Positions 25,117 through 32,128 of a stretch of 64,000 nucleotides of DNA are shown piece after piece. Made by a program: the position numbers and the translations under genes. The notes beneath the pieces were generated by a model, which was given only the letters and a program-made list of their open reading frames with translations, was not told where the DNA came from and searched no databases. Position 1 is the stretch's first letter; every line of letters begins with the position of its first letter. Origin of the DNA: a virus; IMG/VR virus record IMGVR_UViG_3300010396_000042, positions 33,299 through 97,298 of that record, one strand, 5' to 3'.

Positions 25117-26000
25117 TGGTCTCCGACGTCATCGCGAACGTGCGGCCCCGACACAGCTCCGGCGACCTGCGGATGCTCAATCCTGTCGAGCGCAAAGCTG
25201 CACTGATGGCCTGGGGTGGCGCGGACCTGGTGGACATCGCGACCGAGACGGGTATGCCCTTTCAGCACGTCCGGGAAGCCGTCGCATTGCAGGCCAAATG
25301 GAGACGCGAGCCGCCGCCGCCCGGCTGGGATCCTGGTCCGCAACCCGAACCGGTGCCGGATCCGGATCCGGATCCGGATCCGGATCCGCTCGGCGAGGTC
25401 GGCGATCTCTCCTCACCCCTGCCGGTCTACGCAGGCGGCATCGATCGCTTACCAGCCGAGGATCGAGCGGACCTGGAACGCGGGCAGGAAAACATCCAGC
25501 GCCTGCTCGACCAGGCGCAGGCCGAGGAGGGGCGGGACGCCGAACTCGAGCAGCTCGTCCAACCGCGCCCCGCACCACGACCGGTCTCGATCTCGATGGG
25601 CGGAATGGACATCGCGCAAACCGTGCGCGCCGGCGAACGCAGCGACGATGCGCACGCCAGAGCGCTGGCGGGGCGTATCCGCCGCCAGGTCAACGAACTG
25701 AGCGCATACCTCGCCACGAAGACGGAGATCGACCTCGCCCATCAGCGAATCAGCACGCTGCAAGACGAGGTCGAATCCCTCAAGAGGATCGTCCGGCACC
25801 GCGAATCGCACCGCCCGGCCAATGCCCGGGCCGCTGCGAGAGAGCCAACCGCACCCGTGATCAAGGCGACGGACGACATGAGGTACTCGACGACAGTGCG
25901 GGACTGGGCACGACTACACGGCCTTGCGGTCGCAGACAGAGGCCGCATCGCCAACAGCGTCGTCCAGGCGTACCTGGCGGCGCATCCCGCCGAGCGCTAG
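25116..26000 (+). CDS. Lsr2-type C-terminal domain protein with HTH-like head and coiled coil
   Basis: 294 aa; ATG overlaps the glycosyltransferase stop. Residues about 30-65 (E-R-K-A-A-L-M-A-W-G-G-A-D-L-V-D-I-A-T-E-T-G-M-P) look like a helix-turn-helix. Then a (PD)5 stretch coded by CCGGAT repeats, a long coiled coil (about 190-240), and at the C-terminus M-R-Y-S-T-T-V-R-D-W-A-R-L-H-G...G-R-I-A-N-S-V-V-Q-A-Y, an Lsr2-type DNA-binding domain. It is a paralogue of the product at 22619-23147 in its last 40 residues. It could bridge or silence AT-rich DNA. Its stop overlaps the stop of the convergent gene. Confidence 0.82.
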   Translation: MVSDVIANVRPRHSSGDLRMLNPVERKAALMAWGGADLVDIATETGMPFQHVREAVALQAKWRREPPPPGWDPGPQPEPVPDPDPDPDPDPLGEVGDLSSPLPVYAGGIDRLPAEDRADLERGQENIQRLLDQAQAEEGRDAELEQLVQPRPAPRPVSISMGGMDIAQTVRAGERSDDAHARALAGRIRRQVNELSAYLATKTEIDLAHQRISTLQDEVESLKRIVRHRESHRPANARAAAREPTAPVIKATDDMRYSTTVRDWARLHGLAVADRGRIANSVVQAYLAAHPAER

Positions 26001-26290
26001 ACGATGGCGGCGCGTCGTGTCCTGCGCATGGCGCGCCGCGCCGCCCGCGTCCCGTTCGCCTCTTTCGCGGCGCGACTCAGTGCCCGGCTGGCCATCACAG
26101 CGCGCCCGATCTTCGCCGCGCAGTGCTCGCCGAGCCGCGCCGCGGTCGACGCCTCGGCATGCACCGGGTGCTTGCACACCGAGCACTTCACCGGGCCCGA
26201 AGCGTCCTGGGCCGCGATCCACGCGCGCTCGTACTCCGCGAAATCCGGATCGAGCTCGAAGATCGAGGTCTGACCCTGCGATACGTCCAT
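25997..26290 (-). CDS. Small DUF6011-like zinc protein
   Basis: 97 aa from the ATG at 26290; a longer start at 26326 is possible. C-S-V-C-K-H-P-V-H...G-E-H-C-A-A-K-I-G resembles the DUF6011 zinc motif (CxxC...G..C) common as short proteins in actinobacterial genomes and phages; the C-terminus is very basic. It is transcribed away from the RNA array. Confidence 0.68.
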   Translation of the reverse strand: MDVSQGQTSIFELDPDFAEYERAWIAAQDASGPVKCSVCKHPVHAEASTAARLGEHCAAKIGRAVMASRALSRAAKEANGTRAARRAMRRTRRAAIV

Positions 26291-26376
26291 ATCACTATGG
26301 TGCCCGCTGCGTCCGACAATCAGCACCCCGATTACCAGAAAACCCGCACCGGGACACGGGCACCCGCGAACCTCAT

Positions 26377-26405
26377 TTGTTAGGCCGCCACGCGGCGCAA
26401 ATCAT
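26377..26405 (+). promoter_or_regulatory. Weak promoter-like elements ahead of the RNA array
   Basis: TTGTTA at 26377-26382 followed after 17 bases by AATCAT at 26400-26405. The -35 is good and the -10 poor. It is the only promoter-like pair I can see between the leftward zinc protein gene and the first RNA. An array promoter is expected here, but this choice is a guess. Confidence 0.25.
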
Positions 26406-26440
26406 TCGCTGCCGGTGATCCGCACGGCTACCGTGATCTC

Positions 26441-26522
26441 GTCCCGGTGCGATAGGCGACGGTTACTTCCTCTCCTCTCCAGAGAACCCAAGAACACCGC
26501 CGCCGGCCTTCGATCTCGGGGC
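26441..26522 (+). ncRNA. Candidate Y RNA A (no tRNA-like module)
   Basis: Outer stem GTCCCGG (26441-26447) with TCGGGGC (26516-26522), all seven positions paired (one T-G, one G-T). Then a conserved internal loop (TGCG on the left, CTTCGATC on the right), then an inner stem GGCGACGGT (26455-26463) with ACCGCCGCC (26496-26504), eight of nine paired. The terminal loop (26464-26495) starts with the conserved TACTTC and is pyrimidine-rich; it has no T-arm or acceptor. This is the simple Y RNA design: Ro-binding stem plus a loop. Its outer boxes are the same as those of the four tRNA-like RNAs downstream. Confidence 0.7.
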
Positions 26523-26547
26523 ACACAACTGAACAATGACTGCGAAC

Positions 26548-26682
26548 GCCCGCCAGGTGCGTAGGAGAGAGCTACTTCCAACTTGCTGATTGGGTGGTCC
26601 GGGTTCGAATCCCGGCGGACCTTCGGGTCTGTGGTGTAACGGCAGCACTCTTGTCGCTTTCCCCGATTCGATCTCTGGCGGC
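26548..26682 (+). ncRNA. Candidate Y RNA B, tRNA-like, UUCG-capped acceptor stem
   Basis: Outer stem GCCcGCCAGG (26548-26557) with TCTGGCGGC (26674-26682); inner stem GGAGAGAGC (26564-26572) with GCTTTCCCC (26656-26664). Inside, in permuted order: T-arm CCGGG-TTCGAAT-CCCGG (26599-26615), then acceptor strands CGGACC (26616-26621) and GGTCTG (26626-26631) closed by the tetraloop TTCG (26622-26625), then D-arm GTGT/GCAC (26634-26648) with GG in its loop. A free 3' end for CCA is impossible, so this is a tRNA mimic, as in the tRNA-like module of bacterial YrlA RNAs. Confidence 0.85.
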
Positions 26683-26699
26683 ACTCGCAGTGGAACGCA

Positions 26700-26804
26700 C
26701 CTCCCGGTGCGCAGGCCACAGGTACTTCTTGGTCACCATGGGTTCAAATCCCATCCGCGCCCTGACCGGCGCGGGGTTCCTGCAGCCGCTTCGATCTCGG
26801 GAGG
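26700..26804 (+). ncRNA. Candidate Y RNA C, tRNA-like, D-arm lost
   Basis: Outer stem CCTCCCGG (26700-26707) with TCGGGAGG (26797-26804), eight pairs. Inner stem GGC-CA-CAGG (26714-26722) with CCTG-CA-GCC (26779-26787), seven pairs around a CA/CA mismatch. Inside: T-arm ATGGG-TTCAAAT-CCCAT (26738-26754), acceptor CCGCGCC (26755-26761) with GGCGCGG (26768-26774), seven perfect pairs closed by loop CTGACC. Only GGTT replaces the D-arm, so this copy keeps the acceptor/T half of the tRNA fold but not the elbow partner. Confidence 0.85.
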
Positions 26805-26832
26805 ATCGAACGCTGAACAACTGAATACGGCA

Positions 26833-26986
26833 CCTCCCGGTGCGCAAGGCGAGGAGTTCTTCACAGTCGTCGCGGGTTCAAATCCCGTCGCCCGCAACAC
26901 GTGGGGCGTGGCTGAGCGGCCTAAAGCGCAGGGCCCACGAGGCCCTGTTCGACGGACGAGCCTCACCTGTTCTCGATCTCGGGAGG
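26833..26986 (+). ncRNA. Candidate Y RNA D, tRNA-Ser/Leu-like with extra hairpin
   Basis: Outer stem CCTCCCGG (26833-26840) with TCGGGAGG (26979-26986). Inner stem AGGCGAGG (26847-26854) with CCTCACCT (26961-26968), seven of eight paired. Inside: T-arm GCGGG-TTCAAAT-CCCGT (26872-26888), acceptor CGCCCGC (26889-26895) with GTGGGGCG (26901-26908; one G too many, bulged or an indel), loop AACAC, D-arm with GCT/AGC, then a hairpin AGGGC-7 nt-GCCCT (26930-26946) like an anticodon arm with ACG in the loop. This is the longest member. Confidence 0.83.
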
Positions 26987-27000
26987 GACAGCATTGGGGT

Positions 27001-27139
27001 CACGCCCGGTGCGCAGGTAACGGGTCCTTCGGAATCAAGGGTTACTGGTTCGAGTCCAGTCGCCGCCCTCACCGGCGGTGTGGCTCAATTGGTAGAGCAT
27101 TGGTCTAACAACCCCGTCGCCGCTTCGATCTCGGGCGTG
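27001..27139 (+). ncRNA. Candidate Y RNA E, most complete tRNA mimic
   Basis: Outer stem CACGCCCGG (27001-27009) with TCGGGCGTG (27131-27139), nine pairs. Inner stem GGTAACGGGT (27016-27025) with ACCCCGTCGCC (27111-27121). Inside: ATCAA (27034-27038) pairs with TTGGT (27100-27104) as an anticodon stem; T-arm ACTGG-TTCGAGT-CCAGT (27044-27060); acceptor CGCCGCC (27061-27067) with GGCGGTG (27074-27080), seven pairs closed by CTCACC; D-arm GCTC/GAGC with GG in the loop. All four tRNA helices are present in circularly permuted order. It ends 47 bases before the Ro60 start codon. Confidence 0.87.
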
Positions 27140-27186
27140 GCCACTCTTCTCTCCTCCCACCGCATCCGTTCGATGGGAGTCGAGCC

Positions 27187-28842
27187 TTGTCCCGCTTCAA
27201 CACCCCGGCCGCCAAGCCGGCCGTCCACTCCCCGATCGCCACCCAGGCCGTGGCCACCATCAGCACCCATGAGGGCGCGCCGGGTTATGCCCGATCGGAC
27301 GCTAAGGGTGAGCTGTTTCTGCTCGCGGTCTCCAACCTGGTGGGCAAGAACACCTTCTACGAGCAGGCCGGCGCCCGTGACGAGCGGTTCGAGCGCCTCA
27401 TCCACCAGGTCGCGATCGAGGATCCCGCCTGGCTCTCACGCTTCATCCCCTGGCTGCGCGGCGAGGCCAACATGCGCACCGCGTCCCTGGTCGCGGCCGC
27501 GGAGGCGGTCAAAGCACGCCTGGACGCCGCTAAGGGGACCGCCAACAACCTCGGCGCCCAGCTCACGGTCGGCCAGCAGACCGACGAGCACACCGCGGGC
27601 GGCCAGAACCGCAAGCTGATCGATGCCGCGTGCCAGCGCGCGGACGAGCCCGGAGAGCTGCTCGCCTACTGGACGTCCCGCTACGGTCGCGCGATCCCCA
27701 AGCCGGTCAAGCGCGGCCTGGCCGACGCCGTGCGCCGCCTCTACAGCGAGCGGTCGCTGCTCAAGTACGACACCGACTCCAAGGGCTACCGCTTCGGCGA
27801 CGTCATCGACCTCGTACACCCCTCCCCCGCTGTGGACCGGCGCTGGCAGGGCGAGCTGTTCGAGCACGCCCTCGACCGCCGCCACGGGCGCGACAAACCG
27901 ATCCCCGCCGGCCTGTCCACGCTGATCGACCGCGAGCGGCTGATGGCCACACCGCTCGACCAGCGCCGCGAGACACTGCGCCGACACCCCGAGCTCCTTG
28001 CGCGCGCCGGCATGACCTGGGAGGCCCTCGCGGGCTGGCTGCAGGGCCCGATGGACGCCGAGGCGTGGTCGGCGATGATCCCGTCCATGGGGTACTTCGC
28101 GCTGCTGCGCAACCTGCGCAACTTCGACCAGGCCGGCGTGCCCGACGAGGTCGCCGAGAGCGTGGCCGCGCGCCTCGCGGACCCATCACAGGTCGCATCC
28201 TCCCGCCTGTTCCCGTTCCGGTTCTACGCCGCGCACAAGAACACCGGCTCGCTGCGCTGGGGCCACGCCCTGGAGAAGGCGCTGCGCGCGTCCCTCTCCA
28301 ACATCCCGGCGCTTCCCGGCCGCACGCTGGTGCTCATCGACCAGTCGCCGTCGATGTTCCCCGGCTTCCACTTCTCAACGCCCAGCGACAGCGACATCTC
28401 CGCCGCGGAGAAGGCCGCGCTGTTCGGCGCCGCCGTGGCGCTGCGCGCGCAGAACGCCGACCTGGTCGGGTACGGGCAGAACAACTACCGGGTGCCGTTC
28501 GGCAAGGGCGACGCGGTGTTGGAGGTGATGAAGCGCTTCCGGATGGACGACGGCACGGACACCCCGCGCGCGATGGTCGAGCACTTCCGCGGCCATGACC
28601 GGGTGCTGATCGTCACCGACGAGCAGACCGCGTACTCGAACACCGGCCGCACCGTCGACAACGCCGTGCCGGCCAACGTTCCTGTCTACACCTGGAACCT
28701 CGCCGGTTACCGGCCCGGGCACGCCCCATCCGGCACGAGGAACCGCCACACCTTCGGCGGCCTGACCGACCACGCCTTCAAGATGGTGCCGCTGCTCGAG
28801 GCGGGACGGGGCCAGCAGTGGGATGTCGTATTCGGCAAATAG
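27187..28842 (+). CDS. Ro60-family RNA-binding protein (TROVE plus vWA domain)
   Basis: 551 aa, close to Ro60's usual length. The TTG start is supported by GGGAG seven bases upstream. Residues about 15-370 are the helical-repeat TROVE ring (for example F-L-L-A-V-S-N-L-V-G-K-N-T-F-Y-E near 42 and W-L-S-R-F-I-P-W-L-R near 81). The C-terminal vWA domain has a MIDAS D-Q-S-P-S near 386-390 and V-T-D-E-Q near 475. Ro proteins bind Y RNAs on the outer rim and misfolded RNA ends in the central hole, and in bacteria work with exonucleases in RNA quality control. The five tRNA-like RNAs directly upstream are its obvious partners. Confidence 0.95.
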   Translation: MSRFNTPAAKPAVHSPIATQAVATISTHEGAPGYARSDAKGELFLLAVSNLVGKNTFYEQAGARDERFERLIHQVAIEDPAWLSRFIPWLRGEANMRTASLVAAAEAVKARLDAAKGTANNLGAQLTVGQQTDEHTAGGQNRKLIDAACQRADEPGELLAYWTSRYGRAIPKPVKRGLADAVRRLYSERSLLKYDTDSKGYRFGDVIDLVHPSPAVDRRWQGELFEHALDRRHGRDKPIPAGLSTLIDRERLMATPLDQRRETLRRHPELLARAGMTWEALAGWLQGPMDAEAWSAMIPSMGYFALLRNLRNFDQAGVPDEVAESVAARLADPSQVASSRLFPFRFYAAHKNTGSLRWGHALEKALRASLSNIPALPGRTLVLIDQSPSMFPGFHFSTPSDSDISAAEKAALFGAAVALRAQNADLVGYGQNNYRVPFGKGDAVLEVMKRFRMDDGTDTPRAMVEHFRGHDRVLIVTDEQTAYSNTGRTVDNAVPANVPVYTWNLAGYRPGHAPSGTRNRHTFGGLTDHAFKMVPLLEAGRGQQWDVVFGK

Positions 28843-28852
28843 GCTCGCTGGC

Positions 28853-29587
28853 ATGGGTCGTCCCCGCCAGCCGTGGAAGCTTCCTTTCGAGGAGGTCCGC
28901 CGCCGATATGAATCAGGCGAGTCCGCACTTTCACTCGCGGTCGAGTGCGGGCTCGCTACCTACCATCCCGTTCTCCAGGCGCTTCGCGAATCGGGTGTCC
29001 CGATCAGGAATCCCGGAGGCCAAGCTGGCCCGCGCCCGAACCATACATCTCAGAAGGAAACGAGGACCTGCAGCGGGCTGAACTGCCAAAACACGTTCAC
29101 GGCTAATCCGTCGATGAACAAGCGATTCTGTTCGCCGTCCTGCCGGTACACGTCACCTGAGTTGGCAGCACTCCGGACCGCGAACATCAAGAACCGTCAC
29201 GAGCTCACATCCGTCGACGAGGAGAATCTCACCGCGACCTGCTCGGTCTGCGGACCTACCGACATCCGGGAGCGCCACGAGAAACGCCGGTTTCCTGGCC
29301 AAAGGAGGTGGCGCTGTCGGGGTGCCGAGCGTGCAGCGGTCTGGGCGCGGCACTACGGCATTGAAGCCGAAACGGTACACAAAATGTGGAGCGCACAGGA
29401 CGAGCGGTGCGCGATCTGCCGGACCGCTTTGGGCCGCAAGTTCTACATCGACCACTGCCATTCGACTGGCCGCGTCCGAGGGCTACTCTGCCACTACTGC
29501 AACGCCGGAATTGGACTGTTTTACGACGATCCAACACGGTTGGCTGCGGCGATCGAGTACTTACTCGCTGCTTCCGCCGCGCACTAA
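28853..29587 (+). CDS. Recombination endonuclease VII-like HNH nuclease
   Basis: 244 aa; the start at 28853 is chosen because the preceding codons overlap the Ro stop region without a ribosome site. N-terminal G-R-P-R-Q-P-W-K and a helix-turn-helix-like stretch (E-S-A-L-S-L-A-V-E-C-G-L), then a C-S-G-L-N-C...C-S-P-S-C zinc finger, and at the C-terminus C-A-I-C...Y-I-D-H-C-H-S-T-G-R-V-R-G-L-L-C-H-Y-C-N, the zinc-binding catalytic signature of endonuclease VII. Such genes are often free-standing homing-type nucleases, so it may be an insertion beside ro. Confidence 0.88.
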   Translation: MGRPRQPWKLPFEEVRRRYESGESALSLAVECGLATYHPVLQALRESGVPIRNPGGQAGPRPNHTSQKETRTCSGLNCQNTFTANPSMNKRFCSPSCRYTSPELAALRTANIKNRHELTSVDEENLTATCSVCGPTDIRERHEKRRFPGQRRWRCRGAERAAVWARHYGIEAETVHKMWSAQDERCAICRTALGRKFYIDHCHSTGRVRGLLCHYCNAGIGLFYDDPTRLAAAIEYLLAASAAH

Positions 29588-29606
29588 AGAAGTCGCACCA
29601 TCGAAT

Positions 29607-29639
29607 CGGCCCCGACCGTCGTCCAGACGGTCGGGGCCG
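29607..29639 (+). terminator. Strong hairpin terminator after the endonuclease gene
   Basis: CGGCCCCGACCGTC (29607-29620), loop GTCCA, GACGGTCGGGGCCG (29626-29639): a perfect 14-bp stem, 20 bases after the stop codon. No U-tract follows, which is normal in actinobacteria. It separates the ro locus from the next operon. Confidence 0.85.
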
Positions 29640-29736
29640 CTTGCTGCGCACGCCCGCAGCTGCTGCCGATCCACTACGCACTCCCGACGGTACAAGGCAT
29701 GCGCGAAGCACCCCGGCATTTCGATCGCGGCGAAAA

Positions 29737-29752
29737 AGTTTTGATATGCGCG
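29737..29752 (+). promoter_or_regulatory. 16-nt element AGTTTTGATATGCGCG, copy 1
   Basis: Lies 20 bases before the start of the next operon and inside an AT-rich island (AAAAAGTTTTGATATG). The exact 16-nt sequence recurs inverted at 39335-39350 ahead of the leftward operon. Probably a promoter or a shared operator. GATATG occurs twice here, 10 bases apart. Confidence 0.7.
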
Positions 29753-29771
29753 GATATGAGACCGTGCGTGT

Positions 29772-30701
29772 ATGCACGCGGATTCACGCTCTAGCGCTGC
29801 CGGAAACCCCCGGCGCGACCGTATCCGCGCTGCGCAGCGCCGCGGGAAGATCGGCGTGGTGACGTTCACCGTGCTCTGGGTCGCGATGTGCACGGCGAGG
29901 ATCAGTGGCTTCGACTTCCTGGCGTGGTGTCTCGCCCCGTTCGCCGCGGCCGCCTTCGCGTTCACCGTGCGCACGATCGTGCTGACGGGCCGGATGCGCG
30001 TGCAATACCAGCGCGAGGTCGACGAGCGCGCGGTTGAGGCTGCGCGGCGCGAGAAGCTGCGCCAGCAGCTGCACACCCTCGTGGCGCCGGACGCCGTCGA
30101 CGGGCAGTGCCCGGTGTGCGGGCTCGACGACCTGGACGAGCTCGCCGCCGTCGACCAGGAGCTCGAGGAAGGCGCTGACAGCCGCTTCACCCGGGTCAGG
30201 ACCTACGGTTCGCACCGTGCCCACGCGGAGTGCGCCGAACTCGTGCCATACAAGCCGAGCCCCACCGAGGCCGCGATCGCAGAACACGAGCTCAACCATC
30301 ACGGCGCGCAGATCGCTCGCATGATTGGGTGCCCGCTGTGCGCGCAGGAGACCCGTGAGCAGCTCGCGAACGATCCCGATCTCGACCAGCCGCCGCCACC
30401 GCCAGCACCGTCGGCCGGGTTCGGCGTCACGATGGCCGAGCTCGAACGGGCACTGCGCAACGCCTTCGGCGTCCAGCCGATGATCCTCGGCGACCCGATG
30501 CGCGTCACGGAGCTAACCGAGCGGCAGCTGCGCGCACAACTCGAAGAGCTGGCCCGGCGCGAACGCGCGCTCTACAAGTACGCCGCGGCCCCCACGGTCG
30601 ATAGGCGGCCCGTCCCCCGTCCCGGCGACATGGTCGGGCCCTGGGTTTTGCAAGGGCTGCCGCTCCCGCCGCGGACTGAAGAGAAAGGCGATCCACGGTG
30701 A
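29772..30701 (+). CDS. Membrane-anchored zinc protein (309 aa)
   Basis: Basic N-terminus, two hydrophobic segments (about 28-45 and 48-70), then a cytoplasmic coiled coil, C-P-V-C-G near 112 and C-P-L-C near 188, and a Pro-rich linker. Not recognised. The start has no clear Shine-Dalgarno and lies close to the shared 16-nt element, so the message may have a very short leader. Confidence 0.72.
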   Translation: MHADSRSSAAGNPRRDRIRAAQRRGKIGVVTFTVLWVAMCTARISGFDFLAWCLAPFAAAAFAFTVRTIVLTGRMRVQYQREVDERAVEAARREKLRQQLHTLVAPDAVDGQCPVCGLDDLDELAAVDQELEEGADSRFTRVRTYGSHRAHAECAELVPYKPSPTEAAIAEHELNHHGAQIARMIGCPLCAQETREQLANDPDLDQPPPPPAPSAGFGVTMAELERALRNAFGVQPMILGDPMRVTELTERQLRAQLEELARRERALYKYAAAPTVDRRPVPRPGDMVGPWVLQGLPLPPRTEEKGDPR

Positions 30702-30952
30702 GCACCTCGTCCAGGCCCTCGGCGCATCCGGCCGACGGCGACACCCTCTCCCCGCAGTGTGCGCATTGCGGGGAGGAGATCCGTGCGTGTCCCGGCGAGG
30801 CCGCGCTGCCGCGGTGGAACGACCGCAACAACCCGGTGCCGGCCGCCTGCACGTTCCGCGAGGGCTACGTGCACGCCTCGGGTGAGCGGCCTGGCTCGCA
30901 CGTGTGCGGCAAAGACGGCCGTATCGCCACACCCGCCCTGGGACGCCAGTGA
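30698..30952 (+). CDS. Small zinc-finger-like protein (84 aa)
   Basis: GTG start in GTGA overlap. C-A-H-C-G-E-E-I near residue 21, then W-N-D-R and a downstream C; a small metal-binding protein. Function unknown. Confidence 0.68.
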   Translation: MSTSSRPSAHPADGDTLSPQCAHCGEEIRACPGEAALPRWNDRNNPVPAACTFREGYVHASGERPGSHVCGKDGRIATPALGRQ

Positions 30953-31236
30953 GCGCCCGTCAGGAGACCACCGCGCTCCCGCGATACGAGTTCGGCTTCA
31001 CCTTCGAGCTCGATGACGAAGGCCTCGAGGCCCTGCGCCCGCTGATCGAGGGCGCAACGCTCGACCCCGGCCTGGACGAGCGGATCGCGAACGAGCCGTG
31101 CCCCTCCTGCGGCCGGCGCTTCGCCGACCTGCCACCCGGCCACGCCTGGTCGCTCGACGTGACAACCCGCCAGTACCGGTGCAGCGGGCCGGTCATCCCG
31201 GGCGAGGTCATCGCCCGCAGGGAGGAGCCACGGTGA
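30949..31236 (+). CDS. Small zinc-ribbon protein (95 aa)
   Basis: GTG start in GTGA overlap. N-terminal R-Y-E-F-G-F-T-F-E-L-D-D-E-G-L-E, then C-P-S-C-G-R-R-F near 50, a Cys-pair knuckle. No further match. Confidence 0.7.
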   Translation: MSARQETTALPRYEFGFTFELDDEGLEALRPLIEGATLDPGLDERIANEPCPSCGRRFADLPPGHAWSLDVTTRQYRCSGPVIPGEVIARREEPR

Positions 31237-31754
31237 TCGCCGTTCGCGTCGCCTGCAACAAGAGCAACGCCGGCGGCGTTCTCCCGCTCGATCCGCCGTG
31301 CCCGTACGTCGACCTCGACGTCGACCCGAACCGCGCACTCGACCTGCAGATCACCCGCCAGCTCGGGCCGCTCGGCTGGTCCTTCAACGGACCCGACCAG
31401 CAGTTCTGTCCGCGCCATAACCCTGCCCTGATGGGAATTCCGCTTGTCCTGAGCAGGGAGTACATCGAGCCGCTTCCCGGGCTGCGCCTACGACTCGAGC
31501 ACGGCGCCATCAGCCGCGGCGGCGCGGAGGTCCGTATCGAGATGCTGCTGGACAAGGACCGCTACGACGTCGAAGGGCTCCAGCCGGGCGGCAGTTGGTG
31601 CGCGAAACCCGCTGGCACCCGGTGGCCAGTCCAGATCACCTGCGAGAGCTGCCACGACCGCGGTTACGTCCCCGACTTCAGCCAGGGACTCGACGCCGCG
31701 TACGGCGAACCCGGCAAGAAGCCATGCCCGGACTGCCAAAGCACGCAGACGTGA
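31233..31754 (+). CDS. Hypothetical protein with C-terminal zinc ribbon (173 aa)
   Basis: GTG start in GTGA overlap. Scattered Cys in the N-terminal half (C-N-K, C-P-Y, C-P-R-H), then a C-terminal C-E-S-C-H-D-R-G...C-P-D-C motif resembling a DnaJ-type CxxCxGxG knuckle. Function unknown. Confidence 0.7.
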   Translation: MIAVRVACNKSNAGGVLPLDPPCPYVDLDVDPNRALDLQITRQLGPLGWSFNGPDQQFCPRHNPALMGIPLVLSREYIEPLPGLRLRLEHGAISRGGAEVRIEMLLDKDRYDVEGLQPGGSWCAKPAGTRWPVQITCESCHDRGYVPDFSQGLDAAYGEPGKKPCPDCQSTQT

Positions 31755-32128
31755 CCGAGCCCGAAGAGGCATCGGCCGCGGCGACGCCCGACGAGCGCGT
31801 CGCCGCGGCCGAAGCGCTGACACGTGACCTGGCGGGGCTGCGGCTCACCGGGCTGCCTAAGCCGTGGTCTCTTGAGCAGATGACGCAGTTCCTTCGCCAG
31901 GTCGAGGACGAACGCAAGCATCTGATCTGCTCGCCCGCGCGTGTCCCCGAACTCGAGGCCGCCGTCGCCAAGGCCGGGCTCGGTATGTACGTCGACGTGG
32001 TCGCCTCGCCCTTTGTCGACGACGACCTGGTGATCCTCGCCGCGTCCGACAGGGAGATGCGCGAGCGGCTCCTCGAGGACTTCGGCCAGGAGTTGCGCGA
32101 CAGCCTTGAGGGCGGCCGCCATGGCTGA
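31751..32128 (+). CDS. Hypothetical helical protein (125 aa)
   Basis: GTG start in GTGA overlap. Acidic N-terminus, then amphipathic helices; residues about 75-100 (L-G-M-Y-V-D-V-V-A-S-P-F-V-D-D-D-L-V-I-L) form strands. Overlaps the next start by 8 bases. Not recognised. Confidence 0.68.
   Translation: MTEPEEASAAATPDERVAAAEALTRDLAGLRLTGLPKPWSLEQMTQFLRQVEDERKHLICSPARVPELEAAVAKAGLGMYVDVVASPFVDDDLVILAASDREMRERLLEDFGQELRDSLEGGRHG

Noticed and set aside
25356-25385. CCGGAT hexamer repeat as a regulatory array
   Set aside because: It is a short in-frame (Pro-Asp) linker of the Lsr2-type protein; only about five units and no sign of selection outside the codon frame.
26599-27080. The tRNA halves in the array as ordinary tRNA genes with introns
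   Set aside because: Acceptor strands pair with the half immediately downstream, not with the half across the supposed intron, and are closed by 2-6 nt loops.
26441-27139. The array as degraded group I introns in tRNA genes
   Set aside because: The spacers are 14-28 nt between units and the units lack any group I core (P3-P7 pairing, guanosine site); the conserved boxes belong to terminal stems instead.
26441-27139. The repeated TTCGATCTC...CCGGTGCG boxes as a CRISPR-like repeat
   Set aside because: The intervening sequences are structured and covary with one another; repeat and spacer lengths vary and there are no cas genes.
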